A DNA stretch of 53,009 nucleotides from the NCBI GenBank assembly GCA_964483105.1, contig CAYZZU010000018.1:1-53009 (forward strand). The letters run 5' to 3'. The position numbers and the translations under genes were made by a program. The notes beneath the pieces were generated by a model that saw only the letters and a program-made list of their open reading frames with translations, did not search any database and was not told the DNA's origin. This DNA is from CAYZZU01 sp964483105. Lineage in GTDB: Bacteria > CG2-30-53-67. This document shows, piece by piece, positions 1 through 8,549 of this stretch; position 1 is the first letter of the stretch, and every line of letters starts with the position of its first letter.

Positions 1-121
1 ACGCGTTACTCACCCGTGCGCCACTTTACTCATCCCCCGAAGGGAACTTTCTCGTACGACTTGCATGTGTTAAGCACGCCGCTAGCGTTCGTTCTGAGCC
101 AGGATCAAACTCTCCAGTTAA
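1..121 (-). rRNA. rrs: 16S ribosomal RNA, 5' end (partial)
   Basis: The reverse complement holds the universal 16S 5' landmark AGAGTTTGATCCTGGCTCAG at 94-113, followed by the helix containing AACACATGCAAGTCG and then GGGTGAGTAACGCGT at the window edge. The gene runs off the left end, so only about the first 120 nucleotides are present. The exact 5' end is placed by analogy with E. coli and is good to a few bases. Confidence 0.97.
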
Positions 122-192
122 ACTGCATACTGGCTCCGTATCTACTCTACGGATTTACTTTGATCCGCCAGGCTAAAACATACACGATTCAG

Positions 193-205
193 TTGTCAAA
201 GAACA
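193..205 (-). promoter_or_regulatory. boxA-like antitermination site of the rRNA leader
   Basis: The minus strand reads TGTTCTTTGACAA about 75 bases upstream of 16S. This resembles the boxA element that recruits NusB/NusE to rRNA transcripts, and it sits in the expected place between the promoters and the mature 16S. Confidence 0.6.
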
Positions 206-230
206 GGCTATCGTTCCAAACGAGTCACGG

Positions 231-259
231 AAGATAGCATAGTGAAGATTTGATGTCAA
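231..259 (-). promoter_or_regulatory. rRNA operon promoter, proximal (P2)
   Basis: A perfect -35 TTGACA (254-259) and -10 TATCTT (231-236) are separated by 17 bp and read toward 16S. Upstream, 263-290 is strongly A/T rich on the minus strand, as expected of an UP element. Confidence 0.75.
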
Positions 260-366
260 GGGCTATATTACATTTTTTCATTTTTTTTCATCATTAACAA
301 TGCGCGATCGTTTCTCCCGCAATGTCTCCGCCCCTTCACATCATCATCTCGTCATGTGAGATTTTG

Positions 367-395
367 ACTATAACTCACTTAGAATCCAATGTCAA
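367..395 (-). promoter_or_regulatory. rRNA operon promoter, distal (P1)
   Basis: TTGACA (390-395), a 17-bp spacer and TATAGT (367-372) form a near-consensus sigma-70 promoter pointing to 16S. Together with the site at 231-259 it makes the tandem P1-P2 arrangement common for rRNA operons. It lies less than 90 bp past the tyrS stop codon. Confidence 0.75.
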
Positions 396-481
396 GAATT
401 ATGGGAGGAAAATTTCAAATGATTCACTCGCTGTTACAAAGGAATCCAGAATACAAGCCAGAGAGCTCCATGCACGAAAGG

Positions 482-1732
482 TCAAGAATGTTCGGCCCCA
501 TCATCCTGGAGCACGTTGTTGCACACCAGATAGGCAAACCTCTTCTTCCCGACCTTGAGAAGATGTTCTTTCATCGGAGCAGGAAGCCGGTACTCCAGAT
601 CTTTGATGCAAACCCCATTGACCTTTACAGCCCCCTGTTGAATGAGTCTCCGGCCTTCACTGCCGCTCTTGACCAACCCAGCCTGGGTGAGGGCCTTTAC
701 GATCCAGAGGCCCTCTCTTGACCAATCTAATGAAATAGTGGGAATGTCGCTCGGCGCGCCCTTGTCACGAAATACACGTTCAAACTCTCTCCGGGCGGAA
801 AGTCCTTCTGACTCAGAATGATATTTTCGCACGATCTCATAAGCCAGTCTCTTCTTCACCTCCATGGGATGAAGCGCTCCATCTTCGACCTGGTTCTTGA
901 TCCTCACGACCTCATCCCACGAAAGATCGCTGAGTAGTTCATAATACCTCCACATCAGGGCATCGGAAATCGACATGATCTTACCGAACATCTCCGCCGG
1001 GGGGTCCTCTATCCCTACATAGTTGCCGAGACTCTTGCTCATTTTCTGAACACCGTCCAGCCCTTCCAGTAGAGGAAGGGTCAGTACAACCTGTGGCCTT
1101 TGTCCCCATTCCTTCTGCAACTCCCGTCCGACCAGCAGGTTAAATTTCTGGTCCGTACCTCCGATTTCCACGTCCGCCTGAAGCGCTACTGAATCGTAAC
1201 CCTGAATCAACGGATAAAGAAATTCGTGAATGCTGATCGGCATGCCGGATTGGTACCGTTTTTCGAAATCATCCCGTTCCAGCATTCTCGCCACGGTCAT
1301 CTTTCCTGAAAGGCGAATCAACTCCTCCGCCTTCATTGCCGACATCCAGGTACTGTTAAAAACAATTTTTGTTCTCTTCGGATCAAGGATCTTGTAAATC
1401 TGCTCCTGGTAAGTACGCGCGTTTTCTTCTACTTCTTCACGGGTCAGATGAGGCCTGGTTTCCGACTTTCCCGTAGGGTCTCCGATCATGCCCGTGAAAT
1501 CACCAATCAGAAAAAGGACTTCATGTCCCAATTCCTGGAAATGCCTTAGTTTCTGAATCAGGACAGTATGCCCGAGATGGAGGTCCGGAGCGGTGGGATC
1601 AAAACCCGCCTTCACCCGTAGAGGCCTTCCACTTTGTATCGACTCTTCCAGTTTCTCTTCCAGCTCTTTTTCAACAAGGATTTCGACTGTTCCGCGACGA
1701 ATCAGGCTCAGTTGTTCTTCAAGAAGCTTCAC
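482..1732 (-). CDS. tyrS: Tyrosyl-tRNA synthetase
   Basis: This class I aminoacyl-tRNA synthetase charges tRNA-Tyr in the cytoplasm. The 416-residue product has the HIGH-type signature HLGH at residues 52-55 and a KMSKS loop at 230-234. A C-terminal S4-like RNA-binding region (about 350-405) contains a GRRLIQQGAVKVNG stretch. The length and the N-terminal KAGFDPTAPDLHLGH block fit the second bacterial TyrRS subfamily (TyrZ/type 2) rather than the E. coli-like one; that is family knowledge, not tested here. It lies 202 bp after the RelA/SpoT gene and ends just upstream of the rRNA promoters. No clear terminator is visible after it, so read-through into the rRNA leader is possible. Confidence 0.95.
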   Translation of the reverse strand: MKLLEEQLSLIRRGTVEILVEKELEEKLEESIQSGRPLRVKAGFDPTAPDLHLGHTVLIQKLRHFQELGHEVLFLIGDFTGMIGDPTGKSETRPHLTREEVEENARTYQEQIYKILDPKRTKIVFNSTWMSAMKAEELIRLSGKMTVARMLERDDFEKRYQSGMPISIHEFLYPLIQGYDSVALQADVEIGGTDQKFNLLVGRELQKEWGQRPQVVLTLPLLEGLDGVQKMSKSLGNYVGIEDPPAEMFGKIMSISDALMWRYYELLSDLSWDEVVRIKNQVEDGALHPMEVKKRLAYEIVRKYHSESEGLSARREFERVFRDKGAPSDIPTISLDWSREGLWIVKALTQAGLVKSGSEGRRLIQQGAVKVNGVCIKDLEYRLPAPMKEHLLKVGKKRFAYLVCNNVLQDDGAEHS

Positions 1733-1862
1733 TCTTTTCTCCTACAAATGCTCGGAACCAATCACGATCTGAAAAGCCTGCTTTGGGGTTGGAAGAAAGC
1801 ATCCCTCACGGCCCGCTTCCGAAATAACGTGAAACATCGGGAATGTCTGCCTGTGTCTGTAC

Positions 1863-1905
1863 GCCTGTCTGCGTGCGGTGCGCCCGCACAGGCAGGCACG
1901 CAGAC
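1863..1905. repeat. Inverted repeat between the RSH gene and tyrS
   Basis: The arms GTCTGCGTGC (1867-1876) and GCACGCAGAC (1896-1905) are exact reverse complements. A second nested pair, GCCTGT (1863-1868) and ACAGGC (1888-1893), offers an alternative pairing. No T-run follows on either strand, so it looks like a dispersed palindromic element rather than an intrinsic terminator. Confidence 0.6.
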
Positions 1906-1934
1906 GAACCCGGGATTAGGAAACAGACCACGAA

Positions 1935-4115
1935 TTAGTGCCGGGGCGTTTTCACACCGTCCACCCCTTTAATCCGCTCCGCGCTCTTGACCGTTTTCGT
2001 CTTCCGAATATCGGCAAGGATTTCTTCCAGTTGTGTCCGGTCATAAACTTCGATCTCAAAGTTACACTGCGCGCCCTGGTCCTCCCCTGTAACAATCTGA
2101 GTCTTTCCGATGTTGGCGCCGTGCATTGTGATGACGCTGCAAACCTCCGCCAGAACCCCCGGCTGGTCTACGGCATACACCCTCACCTTGACAGGCCTGG
2201 CAACACGAGCCTCCGGATCCCACGTAACCTCCACCCGACGTTCCGGATTCACATCCAGCTCCGAAACCAGCGGGCAGTCAATCTCATGGACGGACACTCC
2301 TCGTTTGTCCCCGATAAAGGCAATAATGCGGTCTCCAGGAATGGGATTACAACAGGACGCCAGATGGATGAAGAGGTCATCCACACCGGATACGAAAATT
2401 CCTGTGGCCACGGGCCCCTGATGACCTTTCTTCCTCAGTTTCTCTTCCCTTTTCTTCAACCGGTTGAATTCTTTTGCCGGAAGCAGCTTCTCAACCACCT
2501 TCAGTGTTGAAACTTTTCCATACCCGATATTCTCCAGAAACTTGTCCTTCTCATGATATCCAAGCTTCTGAATAAACTCCTGAAATCGTTCTCCGGACTT
2601 CAGAAGGTCCAGGTCTACCTGATACCGGTCAAAGGCGTCCCGTAAAAGCGCCTCACCGAACTCCATGCTCTTCTCCCTCTCCCTGCTTTTTAACCATTCT
2701 TTGATTCGGGCGCGGGCCTTGGGGGTTTTTGCGTAGCGTAACCACTCTCGTTGGGGAGTCTGTTCTTTTGACGTGGTGATCTCAACACTGTCTCCGTTAC
2801 GGAGGGGGTGATTCAAGGCTGCATCCATTCCGTTAATCCTGCAGCGTACGGCGTGGTTTCCAACCTCGGTGTGGATGTTGTAGGCAAAATCGACAGGGGT
2901 GGCACCCTTCATCAACTCCCGGACTTCCCCTTTGGGTGTAAACACGTAAATTACATCCGGGAAAAGATCTTCCTTGACGGACGTTAAAAACTCTCTCGAA
3001 TCCACCAGTTCCTTCTGCCATTGAAGCAATCGCTCCAACCAGAAGAAGCGCTCGTTCTTCTGCTCCAGGGACTCCCGCGGCGTCTTCTTATATTTCCAGT
3101 GCGCCGTAATCCCACGTTCCGCATGACGCTGCATCGCGAAGGTCAGCACCTGGAACTTCACGGGATGTCCCTTGTGCCCCATAACCAGCGTGTGCAACGA
3201 TTGGTACTGGTTCGTTTTCGGAACACCGATATAATCCTGGAATTTCCCCGGGACCGGTTTCCACAGATTATGGATCACCCCCACCAGCGTGTAGCAATCA
3301 ATCGTCCTCTCCGTGAGAACCCGAATCCGAATCACATCAAAAACCCGTTCAAAGGGGATCTTCCTGGCCAACATCTTCCTGTAAATCCCATAGACGCTGC
3401 TCTGTCTCGCCTCAACATCGGCATGAATATGGATCTCGTCAAGCTTCGGAAGCATCAGAGGAAAGATCTCCCGCGCGTAGTCATCCAGTTCCCTTTGCTT
3501 GGCGGGAAGTTTTGAGACAATCTCCTCGTAGTACTCCGGATGCAGAAATTTGAGGCAAAGATCCTCCAGTTCCCGCTGAATCACCCAAAGTCCGAGACGG
3601 TGGGCAATGGGGGAATAAATGTCGAGTGTTTCCTGAGCGATGCGTATCTGCTTGGGTCGGGGAAGATATTCCAGGGTTCTCATGTTGTGCAGACGATCCG
3701 TCAGTTTGATTAGAATCACCCGGATGTCCTGCACCATGGCAAGAATCATCTTGCGGATGTTCTCAGCCTGTCTGTCTTCCTGGGATTGATACTCGATCTT
3801 GCCGATCTTGGTCATCCCCTCCACCAGGGAAGCAACCTCTTCACCGAAATACTCCTCGATCTCCTCGCGCGTGGTGTGAGTGTCTTCAACGGTGTCATGG
3901 AGCAATCCGGCGACAATCGTCGGCACATCCAACTGCAGGGAAGTCAAAATCCCCGCCACTTCAAGTGGATGACTGAGATAGGCCTCACCCGACATCCGGG
4001 TCTGTCCCTTATGCACCTTGGCGGAAAAAATGTATCCGCGACGGACCATGGTCACGTCCGCCGTGGAATTGTACGAAAGCACCTTTTCCACTAAATCTTC
4101 ACAGCGTAACATCAT
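1935..4115 (-). CDS. RelA/SpoT-family protein, probably (p)ppGpp hydrolase only
   Basis: This is a 726-residue long RSH protein with the standard order: HD hydrolase (about 30-200), synthetase fold (about 230-345), TGS (about 390-450) and C-terminal ACT (about 655-720). The hydrolase signature is intact (HDTVEDT from residue 73, then DRLHNMRT). The synthetase domain is not. Where bifunctional Rel has GRPKHIYSIYRKM this protein has ARQSSVYGIYRKM. Where Rel has LEVQIRT, containing a catalytic glutamate, it has VKFQVLT. The DNA at about 3145-3175 confirms lysine at that site. I infer an alarmone hydrolase of the SpoT type with a dead synthetase. The lpxH reading frame upstream ends inside its first codons (17-bp overlap), which suggests translational coupling. 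Confidence 0.9.
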   Translation of the reverse strand: MMLRCEDLVEKVLSYNSTADVTMVRRGYIFSAKVHKGQTRMSGEAYLSHPLEVAGILTSLQLDVPTIVAGLLHDTVEDTHTTREEIEEYFGEEVASLVEGMTKIGKIEYQSQEDRQAENIRKMILAMVQDIRVILIKLTDRLHNMRTLEYLPRPKQIRIAQETLDIYSPIAHRLGLWVIQRELEDLCLKFLHPEYYEEIVSKLPAKQRELDDYAREIFPLMLPKLDEIHIHADVEARQSSVYGIYRKMLARKIPFERVFDVIRIRVLTERTIDCYTLVGVIHNLWKPVPGKFQDYIGVPKTNQYQSLHTLVMGHKGHPVKFQVLTFAMQRHAERGITAHWKYKKTPRESLEQKNERFFWLERLLQWQKELVDSREFLTSVKEDLFPDVIYVFTPKGEVRELMKGATPVDFAYNIHTEVGNHAVRCRINGMDAALNHPLRNGDSVEITTSKEQTPQREWLRYAKTPKARARIKEWLKSREREKSMEFGEALLRDAFDRYQVDLDLLKSGERFQEFIQKLGYHEKDKFLENIGYGKVSTLKVVEKLLPAKEFNRLKKREEKLRKKGHQGPVATGIFVSGVDDLFIHLASCCNPIPGDRIIAFIGDKRGVSVHEIDCPLVSELDVNPERRVEVTWDPEARVARPVKVRVYAVDQPGVLAEVCSVITMHGANIGKTQIVTGEDQGAQCNFEIEVYDRTQLEEILADIRKTKTVKSAERIKGVDGVKTPRH

Positions 4116-4929
4116 CCAGGCCCTTGGTTACCGGCATCCCTCCCGATCGCGGACAAATATCACGGGAAGGCGGTCCTTTGCCGTCTCCGGGAAAGAAACC
4201 ATTCGAATGATCATACTCTAACTCGAATCCCGAAAGGGAATTATAACGAAGGTACGAAAAGTGTGTGATCCAGTCACCCACATTATAATAGTAGCAGGTC
4301 TTTCCATCCCCTCCGAATTTCCTTCGGCAAGGTCTATGAGTATGCCCCAAAACAACAGCATCCATCCCCTGATCGCACTTTTCACGCGCGAATCGGATAT
4401 CCGGAGAATCGGTCTCCCGAAGGAACCGCCTCCTGTGCATCCAATGCCGGCCATTGATCCAATTCTTGATTCTCCGAGTCCATCCAGGCCCAAGCAAGCG
4501 AATCAGGAAATAGACCGCTCGGTTTTTCAGGAAAAACCGATAGAGGCGATAGCGGAAATCCCACGGGTCCAGTCCGTCTCCATGTGAAAGGAAGATCCGG
4601 ATTCCATCAATCCTTAAAACATATTCCCTTGGATAGACCTCCCCATGTAATACCTCTGTGAAAAAACTCCCCATGGAAAAATCATGATTTCCCTCTAAAT
4701 AGATCAGGCGGATCCCCTTCCGCGTGAGGGAAAGGAGTGTATCGCATAGTGGACGGTAGGCTGGATCCACATAATCCGGAAAACCGAACCAGAAATCAAA
4801 GAGATCCCCAAGAATGACCAATCCCTGCATCCGTTCCCGGTTGGACTCCAGAAAAGAGACCAGCCGCTTCTGTCGCTCCCGGTCCTGTTCAGACAGATGC
4901 GCATCGGAGATAAAAAACCAATCTTTCAT
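4099..4929 (-). CDS. lpxH: UDP-2,3-diacylglucosamine hydrolase-like phosphoesterase
   Basis: This is a calcineurin-like metallophosphoesterase of about 276 residues. The metal-binding blocks appear in order: DAHLS near the N-terminus, GDLFDFWFG, GNHDFSMG, SHGDGLDPWD and GHTHRP. GDLFDFWFG and GNHD are typical of LpxH, which splits UDP-2,3-diacylglucosamine to lipid X in lipid A synthesis at the inner membrane. The ORF is open to 4962, but the ATG at 4929 starts directly at the conserved MKDWFFISDAH, so I prefer it. It overlaps the downstream RSH gene by 17 bp. The kds genes elsewhere in the window agree with an LPS-making cell. A different phosphoesterase of the same superfamily is the alternative. 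Confidence 0.85.
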   Translation of the reverse strand: MKDWFFISDAHLSEQDRERQKRLVSFLESNRERMQGLVILGDLFDFWFGFPDYVDPAYRPLCDTLLSLTRKGIRLIYLEGNHDFSMGSFFTEVLHGEVYPREYVLRIDGIRIFLSHGDGLDPWDFRYRLYRFFLKNRAVYFLIRLLGPGWTRRIKNWINGRHWMHRRRFLRETDSPDIRFAREKCDQGMDAVVLGHTHRPCRRKFGGDGKTCYYYNVGDWITHFSYLRYNSLSGFELEYDHSNGFFPGDGKGPPSRDICPRSGGMPVTKGLDDVTL

Positions 4930-5027
4930 GGTCCAAACCATCCCGGACGTTGCCCCACGCAAACAAGAGGGACAGAGCTCTTCCTTGGAGATACTATACA
5001 GGATTCACCCTGGTTGTTCAAGAAATC

Positions 5028-6947
5028 TCAATGAGAACCCCGAATCTGACGCAATATCTCCTGAACGGAAGGAAAGGCATCCAGATCCGTGTGAGGCAGG
5101 AAGAGCGCGGACATATATTCATCCATGAAGGAACGAGAGACTGAGAGTTCAATATAGGTCATTTTCCGCGCAATCTCTTCTGCTTCCAACCGCATTTCCT
5201 TGGAAAGTAAGACCAGGTAGGCACCGATGATGGAGGAATTCCCAATAAAGTGAAACCGTTCCTGAGGCAGATCCGGAAGGAGACCGATCAGGATCGCTTT
5301 TTCGATATCGATGTAATTCCCGAAACCTCCCGCAATCACGAAACGTTGCACTTCCTGAAAAGTCAGGCTCACCTCACCGAGAAGGGTCCGGAAGCCGGCA
5401 AAAATCGCTCCCTTGGTCCGGATAATATTGTCGATATCGGCGGCAGTGAGAACGATATCCCGCCGACCCGTCTTCTCCTCCCGCGAGACCAGGACATATT
5501 CCAAGCCGGCGTCTCCCTCACGGATCCGTTTTGTCTTCGGATTCGGTAACAAATTCCCCTTCTGGTCGATAATTCCAGCCAGGTACATCTCGGCCAGCAC
5601 ATCGATCATACCGGATCCGCAAATCCCTTCGGCTTCAACATTCCCGATCACATGGCAAACAGGCTCCAGAGTGTCCCGGTCAATCTGCACTCCCTCAATC
5701 GCGCCATTGCTGGCCCTCATGCCGAATTTCACCCCACCTCCCTCAAAAGCGGGTCCTGCAGAGCAGGAAGCCGCCACCATCCACTCCCGGTTTCCGACCA
5801 CCAGTTCCCCATTGGTCCCGATGTCTACAAAGACAGTCAGTTGATCACTTTTGTAAACCCCGGAGGCCAGAATTCCGGCCGTAATATCCCCCCCCACATA
5901 GCTTGCCGTCCCGGGAACCGAGTAGATACTCGCATTCGGGTTCACATGAATTCCGATTTCCCGGGACCGGATGACCGGAAAAAGATTCACGGTTGGAATG
6001 TATGGTTCTTCCCGAATCGTACGTGGATCCAATCCATAAAGAAGATGGGTCATCGTTGTGTTTCCCGCGGTCACCACGGAATCGATATTTTCAATCCGGA
6101 TTCCGTTTCGTTGGACCAACTTGCCCACGAGATCGCTGATGGTATCGATCACAAGCCCCTGGACCTCTTCCACGGTTGAAAGTTCCGTGGCGTAAACGAT
6201 TCTTGAGATAATATCCTCACCGCAACGGATCTGCCGATTCAAATCCGATTCCACATCCACGATCCGTCCGGAGTTCAGGTGAATCAGATAGACCACGACG
6301 GTGGTGGTTCCCACATCAATGGCCAGACCATACCGGGAAAGAGTCACGTCTCCAGCCTCAACATCCATGATTTCAATTTCGCAGCGGTTCCAGAGAAGGG
6401 TGATTGTGACATCCCAGAGACTTTCCCGGAGTGTTCTTCCAAGTTTCTGCAATACCGGAAGGCCGCAGGTGATTTCGACCCCCTGGTACCCGGCAGCTCT
6501 GAGCGCCCTCTTAATCCGTGACCAATCCGAAATATTGTCATTCAGGGTTGGAGGGGGAATCTGCAAGTGGACCTTCTTGGTTCGTGGCCGGATCTGGCGG
6601 TCTCCGATCTTCAGCAGCTCCCGGCCGGCGACTTGACCGGTATCCACCCGGATTCCCACCCCCGGACGCGTTTCCCGGGGAATCGTCACCGTAAGATCAC
6701 CTTGTACTACGGTAAGGCAGGAGAGAACATAGCCTTCTTGCACTTCTTGTTCAGACAGGTGAATACTCGGCTCCGTGCGGAATTCCCCATCATGGATCAT
6801 GACCCGGCATTTCCCACAGGTCCCCGCACCACCGCAGGAAGCGTTGATATGCATCCCGGCCAGTGATGATACCTTCAGGAGTGTGGCACCCGCACGAACC
6901 GTGATACTCCGGTTTTCAGGTAGGAAGGTGACTCGACAATATTTCAT
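5028..6947 (-). CDS. acsV: Reductive activator of corrinoid Fe-S protein (RACo, ASKHA/DUF4445)
   Basis: The 639-residue protein has an N-terminal plant-type [2Fe-2S] domain with ligands C38, C44, C47 and C77 (CGGAGTCGKC motif). A linker follows, then a DUF4445/ASKHA ATPase region beginning near YGLAIDVGTTTVVVYL, with ADP-binding-type VFVDIGTNGELVVG and GVKFGMRASNGAI blocks. This is the architecture of RACo/RamA-type activators. They use ATP to push low-potential electrons onto inactive cob(II)alamin and return it to cob(I)alamin. Its placement with the acsCD corrinoid protein genes supports a role for that partner specifically. The start has a good site, GGAGG about 7 bp upstream of ATG. An activator of another corrinoid methyltransferase is less likely here because no other corrinoid protein is in the window. 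Confidence 0.88.
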   Translation of the reverse strand: MKYCRVTFLPENRSITVRAGATLLKVSSLAGMHINASCGGAGTCGKCRVMIHDGEFRTEPSIHLSEQEVQEGYVLSCLTVVQGDLTVTIPRETRPGVGIRVDTGQVAGRELLKIGDRQIRPRTKKVHLQIPPPTLNDNISDWSRIKRALRAAGYQGVEITCGLPVLQKLGRTLRESLWDVTITLLWNRCEIEIMDVEAGDVTLSRYGLAIDVGTTTVVVYLIHLNSGRIVDVESDLNRQIRCGEDIISRIVYATELSTVEEVQGLVIDTISDLVGKLVQRNGIRIENIDSVVTAGNTTMTHLLYGLDPRTIREEPYIPTVNLFPVIRSREIGIHVNPNASIYSVPGTASYVGGDITAGILASGVYKSDQLTVFVDIGTNGELVVGNREWMVAASCSAGPAFEGGGVKFGMRASNGAIEGVQIDRDTLEPVCHVIGNVEAEGICGSGMIDVLAEMYLAGIIDQKGNLLPNPKTKRIREGDAGLEYVLVSREEKTGRRDIVLTAADIDNIIRTKGAIFAGFRTLLGEVSLTFQEVQRFVIAGGFGNYIDIEKAILIGLLPDLPQERFHFIGNSSIIGAYLVLLSKEMRLEAEEIARKMTYIELSVSRSFMDEYMSALFLPHTDLDAFPSVQEILRQIRGSH

Positions 6948-7049
6948 TCTTTTCCCTCCATGCCTCTCTTTTTTGAAGTCATTCCTTGCTTGAAGCCATT
7001 TTTCACAACGATGAATAGAGAAACAGGGGACAGGAAACGTTCCTTGATT

Positions 7050-8114
7050 TCAGGGAGTGGGTTTCACATCCGTGCCGGCATCAAGCCCCCAGTAGAAAAG
7101 GTGTCCGGCAGTCGTCAAGGTAAGCCGCGTCGTCTTTCCAGGTTGAACCCGAACCATGAAGGTCCCGGGACGGCTGGAAGTCATATCTCCGTGGTTGTCC
7201 TTACGGTAAGTCAGGGAAACAGAGTGTTTTCCCTTCGGGAACGGTTGATCCAGCACCCGCACCCGATCAGAACACCCGAGGCCGATGGATCCCGCTCCCG
7301 TCATGGAGACTCCATCCACCTTCAGATCAAGGATGCGAATTCCGCTGCAGAAAAAGCCGGAGACATCGCTGACAAACTCCACCACAAGGCGTGTCTTCCG
7401 GGCCAGCGCGGCCTGGCGCGCTTCTTCCTCAGCCTGAAGGCGAAGCCGTTCTTTCTCCTCCTTCAGAGCCATCGAGACGATTCTTCGAACCCTCCGGACC
7501 AGTTGGCTGCTGTTCGATACAGAATAGAACGTCCCGTTGGACTTGGCGGCAAGAAGGCTCAACTCTGACCGGTCCTTTGCATTGGTAACCCCCAGAGCGA
7601 CCACATGGACTTCTTCTTCCGCGGTCAAGGCTTGAGATACTTTCTCAATCGCCCCTGGAATGTCCTCCTCACAGGAATCACTCCCATCGGCGATGAGAAT
7701 CAGGACCTTCTTCCCAACGGATCGACCTAAGTCCTTCAGTCCCTTTCGTAGAGAAAAGATGACCGGCGCCTGCCCTGTGGGATTCATCCGTTTGACCGCC
7801 CGGAGAATCTCCTGACGGCTGTCCAGGGAGGGAGGAACCAACAACCGGGTGTTTGAACATCCCTCTCCCCCGGGAAGCCCGAAGGCCCTTAAGGCAAAAC
7901 GGATTTGAGGAGGGGCCTCCTCCAGATAGTTCTCCATCCCTCTCTTTAAGACAACGATCTTGTATTGATCGTACAGTTTTCCCCACATGCTGCCGGAACC
8001 GTCCAAAACAAATTCGACCGTAACGGCCGCATAAAGCCGGGGGACCGCAAATAACAAGAGCAGGGCTGAAAGGACTATTCTCCGGGATACCCGCCCACCA
8101 GATAAAGGGAACAT
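7050..8114 (-). CDS. Exported von Willebrand factor A domain protein
   Basis: A 354-residue protein with a signal peptide (residues about 8-29, hydrophobic VLSALLLLFAVPRLYA). A VWA domain follows, with a MIDAS motif DGSGS near residue 38 and a second metal-site block IADGSDSCEED. Residues about 215-245 form a charged helix (ALKEEKERLRLQAEEEARQAA) and the C-terminal third looks like a beta-rich domain. VWA domains bind protein ligands through a divalent metal. I do not know the ligand. It sits between fhs/DUF4321 and the corrinoid activator in the same direction, but nothing in it points to C1 metabolism. Confidence 0.75.
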   Translation of the reverse strand: MFPLSGGRVSRRIVLSALLLLFAVPRLYAAVTVEFVLDGSGSMWGKLYDQYKIVVLKRGMENYLEEAPPQIRFALRAFGLPGGEGCSNTRLLVPPSLDSRQEILRAVKRMNPTGQAPVIFSLRKGLKDLGRSVGKKVLILIADGSDSCEEDIPGAIEKVSQALTAEEEVHVVALGVTNAKDRSELSLLAAKSNGTFYSVSNSSQLVRRVRRIVSMALKEEKERLRLQAEEEARQAALARKTRLVVEFVSDVSGFFCSGIRILDLKVDGVSMTGAGSIGLGCSDRVRVLDQPFPKGKHSVSLTYRKDNHGDMTSSRPGTFMVRVQPGKTTRLTLTTAGHLFYWGLDAGTDVKPTP

Positions 8115-8171
8115 CCAAACCCCGTTTCAGATCTTTCGTTCATGTCCTATGTCGTATTCTCATATTTCCTA

Positions 8172-8450
8172 CTATACTTTCTTGTACAAAAACAGGAAGA
8201 AAAGAATCATAAGCGTCCCCAGAAACGTCAGGTTCAAGGTAAACCCCAGTTGGATGGAAATCACACCGAGATCCAGGGTCCAGGGAGGATCCATGCCCAG
8301 ACGGAAACCGGAAATCAGCAGATCATGAACGAGTCCTCCCGGCACAAGAAGCGCCACCCCCCGGCCGATCAGATCCCCCATGATTCCTGCAACCACCAGA
8401 ATCCCTAAAGGAATCAGAACCCCTCGCGAAATCTTGCCGGAGTCTGACAT
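8172..8450 (-). CDS. Small membrane protein, DUF4321 family
   Basis: A roughly 92-residue hydrophobic protein with two predicted membrane segments (SRGVLIPLGILVVAGIMGDL and TLNLTFLGTLMILFFLFLY) flanking a polar loop with DLGVISIQLGFTLNL. This pattern matches the DUF4321 family, which has no assigned function. The ATG at 8450 has AAGGA five bases upstream, so I prefer it to the ATG at 8462. It lies about 100 bp downstream of fhs and 57 bp before the VWA gene. Confidence 0.65.
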   Translation of the reverse strand: MSDSGKISRGVLIPLGILVVAGIMGDLIGRGVALLVPGGLVHDLLISGFRLGMDPPWTLDLGVISIQLGFTLNLTFLGTLMILFFLFLYKKV

Positions 8451-8549
8451 CTGATCCTTCATCGCCGAACCCGCTGGAAAAGCGATACCTGAAACATTCC
8501 GGTCACTGATACTTCATATCCCGCACCGCCCCGGCGCAAGACAAAAATT

